Source: Nitrospirae bacterium YQR-1 (GTDB lineage Bacteria; Nitrospirota; Thermodesulfovibrionia; Thermodesulfovibrionales; Magnetobacteriaceae). Taken from it: a DNA stretch of 64,000 bases. The stretch is taken from NCBI GenBank assembly GCA_039908095.1, contig JAMOBJ010000012.1, forward strand, positions 23,847 to 87,846. Direction: 5' to 3'. A program made the translations under genes and the position numbers. Under the pieces are notes generated by a model. It was given only the letters and a program-made list of their open reading frames with translations. It was not told where the DNA came from and did no database searches. This document shows positions 46,893-56,499 of the stretch, piece by piece; position 1 is the first letter of the stretch, and each line of letters starts with the position of its first letter.

Positions 46893-47113
46893 TTAATCGG
46901 CTCCGTTGAAAGTCTGTTCTAAGCTATATAATTTATCGGCATAAAACCCGATTCCTTTAAATGTTTGTTTTGATTGCTTATTATAGCGGAAAGTTCAGGG
47001 GCATAAATAGTAGTAAAAGATATTTAATCTGACAGGTGCAAATTCTCCCTTGCCGCCTGTGTTTACTTTTGAATTAGAATTGGAATAACAACTATTGTGT
47101 TACTAATGGCTGC
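46893..47113. other. 221-bp intergenic region with a truncated repeat
   Basis: AT-rich sequence upstream of the GT/radical SAM operon; it should carry its promoter. The only recognisable part is the repeat right end at 47047-47086. No tRNA or strong terminator is seen. Confidence 0.5.
47047..47086 (+). repeat. Repeat element, truncated copy with A-type right end
   Basis: CTTGCCGCC, then ACTTTTGAATTAGAATTGGAAT, is the right end of copy A (4857-4981). No left end is found; the copy is 5'-truncated. Confidence 0.6.
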
Positions 47114-48979
47114 TCAAAATGCAAGATGTACGGTAAAAAATTCAACTTCAATGTTGTTTTTAAAAAAAACAGGGTATGGCGTAGTGATTGCAAATTCACC
47201 GGTTGTTGTACTGCCGGAGGGGATAAAAGGGCTCAGAAAAATTCCGTTTACGGCGTTTCTGAAAACGAACCTTGATTTATCCGTACGCTTACCGTCTATG
47301 TAAACCTCAAAATACGTCATAGGTGGTTTATACGCAAGGGCAAGCAGCCTGCCTGCAAAATTGTAATCCATACGGATACGGGCAAAGACCAAAGTGTCGG
47401 AGACGTAAACCGGCATTTTAAAGGGCTCTCCCACGGAGGCGGTTAGAGAGCCGGCAGAAGTCTCCTCATATTTTTTAGGGGTGCCGTGTTTCCTTAGAAT
47501 CAGAAATTTACCGTCTGAATGAACCCGGCTGTAGCGCAGCAGTATGGTTCTGAATGTTTCCGGTTCGTAAAAAACGGGTTCCTTACCATCAAGAGAGTCA
47601 TTTTTATAAATTATAAATTCAGGAGCGCGGTTGCTTTTATAAAACTCCGCACCCAGCTTATCCAACTGCGATGTGTAGGCATTGTATGATTGAAATACAG
47701 GGCGCGGGCGGTAGTTTAAATCATAAAGCTCAGTAAGAGCAATGTCAAAGGGAATAATATCCACGGTGTGGCCATTTATAAGATTGATTGTCTCCGGCGA
47801 TAAACTGAAAAACTGTCTCAGCATTTTCCTGTTTTTTTCTTTGGGCGCAAACTCCTTTTCATTAAAGAGAATCTCCGTAAGTGCACTCATCTGGCTTATT
47901 GTTGTGTTTAACGGAACGATGTTTTTAGGATATAAAATAATTGTAAAAATCAGGGGAAACAACAGTGAATAAATAAAAACAAATCTCTTGAAAGTCTTTC
48001 TCATGTTTTGTATTTCTGCAAAAAAGAGAATATTAATCAGGCCCCATGTAGCAAAAAAGTCTATGGCATGTAAATCGGTATGCCTCATAAAGCCATGTTT
48101 AAAGCTGCCCAGACAGAGAGCAAAACTGAAAACTAAAAAAAGAAGGCCGTTTCCGCCACCCCGTATAAAATTGTAAATTATCAGCCCAATATAAATACAC
48201 CAAAACAGTATAGCTGTTAACACTTGCCACAGCTCACCTGTTACAGAGACGGCCTCTGCATAGTAAGCCGTTAATTGCATAGAGTTTTTAAAAAAAACAA
48301 ACATATCGGAAAAGCTGCCGATAAGTAAGCGCCCTGAGGCAAATAGTGAAACGATATAAAGCATAACAACAAATAATGCCTCACCATAGCGTTTCATGTA
48401 TAAAAGAAAACCAGTCAGTGTGGCGGCTATAAGAATTAAAAATATTCCTAATGAAATTTTTATGTATGCAAGTACCGCAAATTGCGGAATCAACAGCAAC
48501 AGATACAGATATGACGGCTTTTGCCTTTTACAGTATAAATAAGAAAAAATAAATAAATAAAAATACAGATACGGCTCAATCCGGTTTTTTGCCTGAAGAA
48601 ATATAAACAGTGATAACAGTACGTATAAGTAAACGGAGGTTGAGGCTTTCACCTTTTTGAGAAAGAGCAAAAGAGCGGCAAAGAACGTAATATGAACATA
48701 AAAAGTAAAAACTACAGAGCCTATCCAGTGTGCCCTGTCAATGTAAAGAGGGGATTTCAGATATCCGATGGGACCGTATGTGCTAACGATGTCTTTGCCG
48801 AAATTGTAGTTCATAAGCAGAACCTTATTGAGGCCAACCAGATAGGAATCGTCAAGCTCTGCAGTCAGTACATGGTAAAATGGTGGTAATGTTAATATAA
48901 ATAAGACGGCAAACAATAGAAATATGGTGGTTTTGCCGATAAATGTGTCTGCTTCCCGGCTGTTGCCTGTTATTATCAC
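47114..48979 (-). CDS. Polytopic membrane protein, probable GT-C-type glycan enzyme
   Basis: A 621-residue protein with about eleven hydrophobic segments in its first 430 residues and a soluble C-terminal domain. DDSYLVGLNKVLLMNYNFGKD after TM1 is a typical outward acidic loop of GT-C transferases or O-antigen ligases/polymerases. It starts with GTG and overlaps the preceding gene by 4 bp, so it is coupled to the two ArnT-like genes. Specific activity not deducible. Confidence 0.65.
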   Translation of the reverse strand: MIITGNSREADTFIGKTTIFLLFAVLFILTLPPFYHVLTAELDDSYLVGLNKVLLMNYNFGKDIVSTYGPIGYLKSPLYIDRAHWIGSVVFTFYVHITFFAALLLFLKKVKASTSVYLYVLLSLFIFLQAKNRIEPYLYFYLFIFSYLYCKRQKPSYLYLLLLIPQFAVLAYIKISLGIFLILIAATLTGFLLYMKRYGEALFVVMLYIVSLFASGRLLIGSFSDMFVFFKNSMQLTAYYAEAVSVTGELWQVLTAILFWCIYIGLIIYNFIRGGGNGLLFLVFSFALCLGSFKHGFMRHTDLHAIDFFATWGLINILFFAEIQNMRKTFKRFVFIYSLLFPLIFTIILYPKNIVPLNTTISQMSALTEILFNEKEFAPKEKNRKMLRQFFSLSPETINLINGHTVDIIPFDIALTELYDLNYRPRPVFQSYNAYTSQLDKLGAEFYKSNRAPEFIIYKNDSLDGKEPVFYEPETFRTILLRYSRVHSDGKFLILRKHGTPKKYEETSAGSLTASVGEPFKMPVYVSDTLVFARIRMDYNFAGRLLALAYKPPMTYFEVYIDGKRTDKSRFVFRNAVNGIFLSPFIPSGSTTTGEFAITTPYPVFFKNNIEVEFFTVHLAF

Positions 48980-50466
48980 CGTGGTTTTTTCTTAAAGACA
49001 AGAAATTGGATTTTGTTTGCAGATGTAACATATTCGTACAAGTCCGGGTCCGGGATGCTGCCGCCCACCTTTGAATTATGCACTTTAATAATAACCGGCA
49101 CGTAGTTTTGCCTCAGAAATTCAGAATAGGCCCCTGTATCAAAGGACTTTCCGCCCAGGTACTCATTAATTCCGGAAACACTTTGAGTGAAAATCCAGTC
49201 AGGAAATTCTGATGGTTGCGTTTTTATGTAATTAATGTCAAGCACTTTTAATTTTGTATAAAATATTACTGGAAATTCAGAATCCTGTGCAAGGAGTGTT
49301 TGCCCCGGTTGCGCATTTTCATTCAAAAAAGCTATCAACTCCTCAGAACGGTTAACATACGGGGTGAGTCTCTCAATAAGTATATCTTTAACCGGAAAGC
49401 GCAGCTTCTGTAATTCAAGTCTCGTATGCGGGATTAGCAGATTTTTAAACGGCAACACTGCAGCGTATCCAATAACATTTGTAAAGCACAGTACACACAG
49501 CAGAGTATAACGCAGCAAGAAAGGGGTTTTTCTCAGAATTAATGCCTGCAAAATGATAAAAACAGGGATAAGTACAATTATATAGCGAATAAAAAAGAGA
49601 TAAAAATTTATAGTAAAAGACAACTGAAACGGAATAATTGCAATAATAAAAAAGAGCATTTCTTTAGAGCCGGCATTAATAATAAATTCGCTTTTTCTAA
49701 AAAAGACCGGCAGCAGAAGCAACAGCAGAGGAAACATCGTCATGTTAATTTCAATGAGGTAAAAAATCAACTTTTCATAATATGAGGAAAGCCCCACAAG
49801 CCCGGCCTGATTCCATAGGGCGGCATATAGAACCCATGCAAGGGCAAAAACAGAGACAATACCGGAGGCAATGAACAAATCAAATAGAAGTCCGGGGTAT
49901 TTCTTTCTAAGCATAAAAGCTGCGGCCATAGCAAGGAGCATATTGCCAGGGACAAACATGTAATTACTGTAAAACTGGGCTGTCAGAGCTATGGCCATAC
50001 AGACTATGCCGACACGCTTTCTGCCTATTAGCAGATGAAAAGCGTATATAAATAAAATCTGCATAAAGATGGCAATTGTGTAGTACTTACATTGCCTGCT
50101 GTGCAGGATTAACACCTCAGATGTTATGGAAAGCAGCAGTGTTATCAGGGCCAGTTGTTTGTCTTTAAAAATATCGAGGACAACGTAAAACAAAAAAATC
50201 ACGGACAGAAACCCCAACACAGCAAATGGTAGCCGTGCTGCAAACTCGTTTTTCCCAAAAACAGCAAATGATGCAGCCGTCAGGTACTCACTAAGCCACG
50301 GGGAATAAACCCAAACGGAGTCTTTATTGAGGTCGGCAGCAGAGTTAAAAAGCAGACGATTTGTGCCGTCATCCCCTCCGGGGATGCCGTACTTAAGGAT
50401 ATTTACAGCGAGATTTGCAGTTATTGTCTCATCTTCCCATAAAACCCTGTTGTCAAGCCTGTACAA
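48976..50466 (-). CDS. ArnT/GT39-like membrane glycosyltransferase, apparently frameshifted near its start
   Basis: 496 residues in the open frame, which begins at a TTG inside what should be the end of TM1. It aligns along its whole length with the gene at 50736: YRLDNRVLWEDE versus YRLDSRILWEDE (the acidic loop after TM1), then SPWLSEYLTAASFAVFGKNEFAARLPFAV. The paralogue's first 23 residues match, in another frame, a sequence starting at ATG 50531 (MVADGKTAFSLSLIFLLAALFF) that runs into the A9 tract at 50465-50473. One more A there would restore a full 519-residue protein. Either a real frameshift, phase variation, or a sequencing error. Confidence 0.8.
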   Translation of the reverse strand: MYRLDNRVLWEDETITANLAVNILKYGIPGGDDGTNRLLFNSAADLNKDSVWVYSPWLSEYLTAASFAVFGKNEFAARLPFAVLGFLSVIFLFYVVLDIFKDKQLALITLLLSITSEVLILHSRQCKYYTIAIFMQILFIYAFHLLIGRKRVGIVCMAIALTAQFYSNYMFVPGNMLLAMAAAFMLRKKYPGLLFDLFIASGIVSVFALAWVLYAALWNQAGLVGLSSYYEKLIFYLIEINMTMFPLLLLLLPVFFRKSEFIINAGSKEMLFFIIAIIPFQLSFTINFYLFFIRYIIVLIPVFIILQALILRKTPFLLRYTLLCVLCFTNVIGYAAVLPFKNLLIPHTRLELQKLRFPVKDILIERLTPYVNRSEELIAFLNENAQPGQTLLAQDSEFPVIFYTKLKVLDINYIKTQPSEFPDWIFTQSVSGINEYLGGKSFDTGAYSEFLRQNYVPVIIKVHNSKVGGSIPDPDLYEYVTSANKIQFLVFKKKPR

Positions 50467-50473
50467 AAAAAAA
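50465..50473. other. Homopolymer A9 tract at the apparent frameshift
   Basis: Nine adenines (T9 in the coding sense) lie exactly where the reading frame of the ArnT-like gene breaks. Gain of one base would join the N-terminal helix encoded from 50531 to the rest of the protein. Confidence 0.75.
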
Positions 50474-50573
50474 GCGCAGCAAGCAGAAATATTAAACTCA
50501 GGGAAAAAGCGGTTTTTCCGTCTGCCACCATAGCCAATTGTAATTGGTTAAAAGGGTGTTTGTCAAATGAGTA

Positions 50574-50716
50574 ATACCGAGTTGCATTCAATCGCCTAAC
50601 TTTGTTGGCTTCGTCAAAAGCTCCTTGACGTACGCTCCTCTAAAAGGGGAATCCCCTGTAAGGGGAGGTCGCGTTCTCCTTGCCGCCTCGTTATGCTTCT
50701 GACTGCAACTTGGTAT
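50574..50716 (+). repeat. Interspersed palindromic-ended element, copy B (143 bp, complete)
   Basis: Left end ATACCGAGTTGCATTCA (50574-50590) and right end TGACTGCAACTTGGTAT (50700-50716) are imperfect inverted repeats. The interior shares TAACTTTGTTGGCTTCGTC and CTTGCCGCCTCGTTATGC with copy A, and has an extra palindromic segment AAAGGGGAATCCCCTGTAAGGGG (50643-50665) shared with copy C. Located between the two duplicated ArnT-like genes. Confidence 0.82.
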
Positions 50717-50735
50717 AAATCGTAGCTACTACACA

Positions 50736-52292
50736 TCAACCCTTTTTCTTATAAGCTATTAAAGGAATCTTTTCTGCAGTAGTGAAGTATTCATACATAT
50801 CCGGGTCAGCGACACTACCTGCAAGCCAACTGTTATGCACCTCAATTATAACCGGCTCATAGTTTTGCTTAAGAAACTCTGAATTCTCTGCAATATTACA
50901 CTTCTTGCCAGTGACGTACTCATTCATTCCTGAGACACTCTGAGGAAATATCCAGTCGGGGTTTGACGTTAACTGTCCTTTTAACTTGTGAAGATTAATC
51001 ACCTTAAGTTGTGTATAAAATATCACAGGAAACTCACTGCCACAAGCCAGCAGTGATTGCCCGGGCAGTGTATTTTTATTCAGAAAAGCTATCACCTCAC
51101 CACTGCGGTTAACATAGGGAGTGACTCTCTCCATAAATATATCTTTAAGCGTTACTCTCGGCCTTTGTATTTCAAAGCGGGGACGTGTAGCCATAAAAGC
51201 CTTAAACGAAATTAATCCGGTATATCCTATAAAATTTGTAAGACAAAGGATTCCGGCAATCGTATAGCGAAGCAGAGGAGGGGACCTTCTCAGTATTAAC
51301 GATTGCAGGACGATAAAGACTGGAACAAGTATTATTATATAACGGAGAAAAAAAGTAAAATAATTTATAATAAATACAATTTGAAACGGTATTATGGCAA
51401 GAATAAAAAACATCATATCCCTGGAAATACTGTTAACAACAAAATCACTTTTACGGTAAAAAACAAGCAACAGAAGCAACAGCAGCAGCGGAAACATTGT
51501 CATGTTAATTTGCATGATATAAAAAAGAAGTTTTTCATAATAAGATGTAATCCCTATATATTGAGTCTGGTTCCAGAGTTTTGCATATATAACCCAAATA
51601 AGCCCGAGAGATGAAACAATTACAGCAGCAATTATTAAATCACCGAAAACTCCGGGGTATTTCTTCCTAAGGATGAAACCGGCTGTCACTGCCAACAGCA
51701 AATTACCCGGCACAAACAAGTAACTACTGTAAAACTGGCATGTAAGGGCTATAAACATATAGACAATACCGATACGTTTCCGTTGAAGCAACAGATAAAA
51801 TGCAAATATAAACAATACCTGCATAAAGACTGAAACCGCATAGTACCTGCACTGCCGGCTGTGGAGAATCAACACCTCGGAAGTTACTGAAAGAAGCAGA
51901 GATAACAGTGCAAGTTGTCTGTCCTTAAAGATATCCCAGACTACATAAAAGAGAAATATTACTGATAGAAACCCCAACACAGCAAAGGGTAATCTTGCTG
52001 CAAACTCGCTCTTCCCAAATATGGCAAAAGAACCTGCCGTCAGGTATTCGCTAAGCCACGGTGATAACACCCATATAGAGTCTTCATTGAGGTCATTAGA
52101 AACATTAAAAATAAGGCGGTTTTTCCCGTCATCACCAAGTGGAATTCCGTATTTAAGTATATTAACGGCCAGATTAGCCGTTGCAGACTCATCTTCCCAT
52201 AAAATCCTGCTATCAAGCCTGTATATAAAAAAAAACGCACCAATCAGAAAAATAAAGCCAAAAAAAACAGCAGCTTTTTTATCTATTTTCAT
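50736..52292 (-). CDS. ArnT/GT39-like membrane glycosyltransferase (intact duplicate)
   Basis: A 518-residue inner-membrane protein with TM1 at about 8-25, then YRLDSRILWEDESATAN, whose acidic residues fit the catalytic loop of GT-C transferases (ArnT, PMT). About eleven further hydrophobic segments and a C-terminal periplasmic domain follow. These enzymes use a polyprenyl-phosphate sugar donor to glycosylate lipid A or proteins outside the membrane. It is the complete copy of a tandem pair with 48976-50466; the pair shares long stretches of DNA sequence. Confidence 0.85.
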   Translation of the reverse strand: MKIDKKAAVFFGFIFLIGAFFFIYRLDSRILWEDESATANLAVNILKYGIPLGDDGKNRLIFNVSNDLNEDSIWVLSPWLSEYLTAGSFAIFGKSEFAARLPFAVLGFLSVIFLFYVVWDIFKDRQLALLSLLLSVTSEVLILHSRQCRYYAVSVFMQVLFIFAFYLLLQRKRIGIVYMFIALTCQFYSSYLFVPGNLLLAVTAGFILRKKYPGVFGDLIIAAVIVSSLGLIWVIYAKLWNQTQYIGITSYYEKLLFYIMQINMTMFPLLLLLLLLVFYRKSDFVVNSISRDMMFFILAIIPFQIVFIINYFTFFLRYIIILVPVFIVLQSLILRRSPPLLRYTIAGILCLTNFIGYTGLISFKAFMATRPRFEIQRPRVTLKDIFMERVTPYVNRSGEVIAFLNKNTLPGQSLLACGSEFPVIFYTQLKVINLHKLKGQLTSNPDWIFPQSVSGMNEYVTGKKCNIAENSEFLKQNYEPVIIEVHNSWLAGSVADPDMYEYFTTAEKIPLIAYKKKG

Positions 52293-52330
52293 TGCAAATT
52301 TTAATCACTCTCAATGGTGTTTGTCAATTG

Positions 52331-52365
52331 ATACCAAGTTGTATTCAGAAGTAAACGCAGGCGGC
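52331..52365 (-). repeat. Repeat element, copy G (right end, reverse orientation)
   Basis: ATACCAAGTTGTATTCAGAAG then TAAACGCAGGCGGC is the reverse complement of the right end (GCCGCC...CTTCTGAATACAACTTGGTAT). It starts the same distance after a GTGTTTGTCAA sequence as copy B does upstream of the other duplicate, so it was probably duplicated together with the gene. Confidence 0.6.
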
Positions 52366-52437
52366 TGGGAGCCGGCGACGCCTTATAGGGGTCCACTATA
52401 CTGAAATTTACTTTAAATTACTAAACCAAAACTGTTA

Positions 52438-52453
52438 TAGTTAAGAATAACTA
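52438..52453. promoter_or_regulatory. Dyad upstream of the RHH/PIN pair, possible autoregulatory operator
   Basis: TAGTTA-AGAA-TAACTA is a perfect 6-bp inverted repeat 17 bp before the antitoxin ATG. Ribbon-helix-helix antitoxins commonly bind such dyads over their own promoter. No binding evidence from sequence alone. Confidence 0.45.
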
Positions 52454-52469
52454 ACGCAAACTGAGGTGT

Positions 52470-52736
52470 ATGATGAGAGTAACCAAACAAGTGACAATTT
52501 CAATTATGCCGGAGCTTTTAGAGCGTGTTGAAGTTATAGCTAAAGAAGAGCACAGAACCAGAAGTGCACTATTGAGGGAAGCGCTGAGAAGCTATTTACT
52601 AAGAAAAGAATATTTAAAGTTGTCACAATATGGTCAAATGAAAGCTAAAGAACTCGGTATTGAAACTGAGGACGATGTCGCAAGGTTGATTGAAGAATAT
52701 AGAAATGAACAAATGAATGCTCAAAATAGCGATTGA
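52470..52736 (+). CDS. Ribbon-helix-helix (CopG-type) antitoxin
   Basis: An 88-residue protein (ATG 52470 or 52473; GAGG is upstream). The first 45 residues have the RHH pattern: strand VTISIMPELLERVEVIA then helix TRSALLREALRSYL. The C-terminal half should wrap the toxin. It overlaps the PIN gene by 20 bp, the usual coupled layout of type II toxin-antitoxin pairs. Confidence 0.87.
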   Translation: MMRVTKQVTISIMPELLERVEVIAKEEHRTRSALLREALRSYLLRKEYLKLSQYGQMKAKELGIETEDDVARLIEEYRNEQMNAQNSD

Positions 52737-53130
52737 CACAAACATCGTAATTTCGGGAATAATCTATGGTGGTAAGCCGTATAAAATATTAGAGTTAGTG
52801 ATGGATAGAGTTGTGTTAAATGTCATTTCTTCATATATTATTAAAGAAATAGAGGGAGTACTTGTAAGGAAATTTGGATGGCAACTCCAAAAGGTAAAAG
52901 ATAATACTAACTGGTTGCTTGAGTTTTCAGAACTTGTTAATCCTATAGAGAGCTTAAATGTACTTAATTATGACAACGATAACAGAATCCTTGAGTGCGC
53001 TGTAGCTGGAAAAGTGCAGGCAATCGTTACAGGAGATAGAAAGCATCTATTGACGCTGAAGCAGTACGAAAATATTTTAATTTTAAATGCCGTGGATTTT
53101 TTAACATGGATAAAAAAGCACTACGAATAA
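52717..53130 (+). CDS. PIN-domain toxin (ribonuclease)
   Basis: A 137-residue protein of the PIN toxin group. Metal-binding acids are visible as D7 (AIDTNIVISG), E44 (IIKEIEGVL), D88 (YDNDNRILECA) and D107 (IVTGDRKHL). PIN toxins cut RNA, often tRNA, and are held by the adjacent antitoxin. All key residues are present, so the toxin is probably functional. Confidence 0.88.
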   Translation: MLKIAIDTNIVISGIIYGGKPYKILELVMDRVVLNVISSYIIKEIEGVLVRKFGWQLQKVKDNTNWLLEFSELVNPIESLNVLNYDNDNRILECAVAGKVQAIVTGDRKHLLTLKQYENILILNAVDFLTWIKKHYE

Positions 53131-53171
53131 TTACTCGCCCCTGCCTGTACTTAACCACCCAGGCCTACACT

Positions 53172-53245
53172 ACAAAGCGGGGGGTCAAGGGGGAATCATT
53201 TCCCCTTGCGGGTGGGATTCAAAGGGAGGGCAGCGCCCTCCCTTT
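53172..53245. terminator. Hairpins between convergent PIN toxin and ilvC genes
   Basis: AAAGGGAGGGC at 53221-53231 and GCCCTCCCTTT at 53235-53245 form a perfect 11-bp stem with a 3-base loop. A second, weaker stem (CAAGGGGGAA / TTCCCCTTG) lies just before it near 53188-53210. There is no long T-run on the plus strand. The perfect stem could stop transcription from both sides. Confidence 0.6.
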
Positions 53246-53263
53246 ACTTGCCTTTTCCCTTAT

Positions 53264-54328
<1,065 letters not shown>

Positions 54329-55264
54329 TTAATTGTTTAACGCTGCCACGGTTCGCTCTAAAGAAACGCTGTCCTGCACATTTAATATTGTAACAGATGA
54401 ATCTATCCGTTTAATCAACCCTGACAGAACCGTTATAGGGCCAACCTCTACAAAAACCTCCACACCGGTGTCAACCATCTTTTTAACTGAGTCTTCCCAA
54501 AGAAGCGGACTGTTAAGCTGCCTGATTAACGATGCTTTAATTTGGTCAGCCTTGAGCAATACCATAGCGTCTGCATTGTTAACAATTGGAATTTCAGCAT
54601 TTTTAAAAGTTATACCTTCAAAGTATTTACTTAACTGCTCAGATGCGCCAACCATAAGGGTACAGTGAGAGGGAACGCTGACGGCAAGCGGTATGGCACG
54701 TTTTGCCCCTGCATCCTTAGCAAGTTTTATGGCCTCATCAACAGCATGCTTTTCGCCTGCAATCACAGTCTGCTCCGGGCAGTTATAATTAGCCGCTGCA
54801 ACATAGCCGGATTTAACCTGCAAACAGATATTATCAACACTCCCTCTGTCAAGCCCCAGTATGGCTGCCATAAGGCCATGTCCTTCAGGGACGGCTTCCT
54901 GCATAAATTTCCCGCGCATTTCGGTTAACTTAACCGCCGCCGGAAGAGTCAATACACCTGCGGCAACAAGGGCCGAATACTCCCCAAGACTATGCCCCGC
55001 CAACATTTCAGGCTTTATCCCCTTTGACAACATTACTCTGTAGGCGGCAACGCTTGTTGTCAGAAGAGCCGGCTGAGTTCTGAAGGTTTTATTTAATTCA
55101 TCTTTAGGACCGGTAAAACATAACTTCCCTATATCATAATTGAGAGCCTCAGAGGCTTCTTTATAGACGGCTTTTGCCTCATCAAAGTTTTCAAAGAGGT
55201 CAAGTCCCATCCCTACTCCTTGAGAACCCTGCCCGGGAAACACAACAGCTACCTTTTTCATCAT
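54329..55264 (-). CDS. fabD: Malonyl-CoA:ACP transacylase
   Basis: A 311-residue cytoplasmic enzyme of fatty acid synthesis. FPGQGSQGVGMG begins the protein, the nucleophile is S92 in GHSLGEYSAL, the malonyl-binding Arg lies in EMRGKFMQ, and the catalytic His is in VPSHCTLM near residue 201. Its start codon overlaps the etfA stop by 4 bp (ATGA), so it is translated with the electron-transfer genes. This link of fabD to etf is not the common fab order. Confidence 0.95.
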   Translation of the reverse strand: MMKKVAVVFPGQGSQGVGMGLDLFENFDEAKAVYKEASEALNYDIGKLCFTGPKDELNKTFRTQPALLTTSVAAYRVMLSKGIKPEMLAGHSLGEYSALVAAGVLTLPAAVKLTEMRGKFMQEAVPEGHGLMAAILGLDRGSVDNICLQVKSGYVAAANYNCPEQTVIAGEKHAVDEAIKLAKDAGAKRAIPLAVSVPSHCTLMVGASEQLSKYFEGITFKNAEIPIVNNADAMVLLKADQIKASLIRQLNSPLLWEDSVKKMVDTGVEVFVEVGPITVLSGLIKRIDSSVTILNVQDSVSLERTVAALNN

Positions 55265-56463
55265 CCCCTTTCCTCCTTAATCTTCTTAATCAGCATAGGT
55301 ATGATTTCATACAGGTCGCCCACTATTCCATAATTGGCAATATTGAAAATCGGCGCCTCGGCGTTTTTATTTATAGCGATAATGATGTCCGATGACTGCA
55401 TTCCGACCATGTGCTGCACAGCGCCTGAGATGCCACAGGCGATATAAACCTTCGGACACACCGTTTTGCCGGTCTGGCCAACCTGATGGTTATAAGGAAT
55501 CCACCCCTCATCAACGGCTGCTCTGGAAGCACCCAGTGTGCCGTTTACAAGCTCTGCAAGCTCCTTTAGCATTTCAAACCCCTTAGGATTTCCTAACCCC
55601 CTGCCCCCTGAGACTATCACCTCGGCTTCCGCAATGTTTATAGTGCAAACAGAGGCCTCATTAGCGGTCTCCAACACCCTGGTTCTACACTTTGCAGTAT
55701 CCGGTGCCTCAACATTGATAATTATACCTGTCCTGCATGTATCGTATGCACCTTTTTTCATAACCTTTGGGCGCACTGTAGCCATCTGGGGGCGGGTGTC
55801 CGGGCACATAATTGTCGCCATAATGTTACCGCCGAATGCCGGCCTTATGGCAAGCAGGTTTCTACCTCCCTCTTCAATTTCCAAAGATGTACAATCCGCC
55901 GTAAGCCCTGCATGAAGACGGGCCGCTACACGAGGGAAAAACGATCTTCCGATTGCAGTGGCTCCGGCTAATACGATTTCAGGCTTGTACTCTTTTATGA
56001 TTTTTGAAACAAGCTCAGTATATGGTTCGTCGTTAAAATTTGTAAGTGCGGCGCTGTTGCATAGATACACCTTATCCGCTCCCCACTTGATAAGTTCCTC
56101 CGCCTCTGATTCAGCGGCACCGGGCAGTATTGCGGATAACTCAACTGAGAGCTTATCCGACAGAGAGCGCCCGGCTGAGAGAAGTTCAAACGCCACCTGA
56201 GAAACCTTCCCTCCCCTTTGCTCGGCAAACACCATCACCCCTTTGTATGCCGATATGTCCTTAACTGTATCTGCATCATCTGAGTGCGTATCCTTCACTT
56301 CCTTTATAGCGCCCTCGGGGCAGACACTCAGACAAATCCGGCATATCTGGCAGTACTCGTTAACAAAAGCCTTACCCTGCCGTAACACTATTGCCTCATA
56401 CGGACAGGAGGCTATACATGTCTCACAACTGGTACATAATTCCCTGTCAACCTTTATTTGCAT
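55261..56463 (-). CDS. etfA: Electron transfer flavoprotein alpha with N-terminal 2[4Fe-4S] ferredoxin domain
   Basis: A 400-residue fusion. Two clusters are ligated by C10-x2-C13-x2-C16-x3-C20 and C38-x2-C41-x2-C44-x3-C48. The EtfA FAD domain follows, with VSGGRGLGNPKGFEML and GQTGKTVCPKVYIACGISGAVQH near the C-terminus. Fusion with a ferredoxin domain is characteristic of electron-bifurcating or ferredoxin-linked Etf of anaerobes. The upstream etfB encodes the partner. It probably accepts electrons from the acyl-CoA dehydrogenase at 57460. Confidence 0.94.
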   Translation of the reverse strand: MQIKVDRELCTSCETCIASCPYEAIVLRQGKAFVNEYCQICRICLSVCPEGAIKEVKDTHSDDADTVKDISAYKGVMVFAEQRGGKVSQVAFELLSAGRSLSDKLSVELSAILPGAAESEAEELIKWGADKVYLCNSAALTNFNDEPYTELVSKIIKEYKPEIVLAGATAIGRSFFPRVAARLHAGLTADCTSLEIEEGGRNLLAIRPAFGGNIMATIMCPDTRPQMATVRPKVMKKGAYDTCRTGIIINVEAPDTAKCRTRVLETANEASVCTINIAEAEVIVSGGRGLGNPKGFEMLKELAELVNGTLGASRAAVDEGWIPYNHQVGQTGKTVCPKVYIACGISGAVQHMVGMQSSDIIIAINKNAEAPIFNIANYGIVGDLYEIIPMLIKKIKEERG

Positions 56464-56499
56464 GTCCTCTCCACATTAGCTTAAATTTATGTTTTTTCC

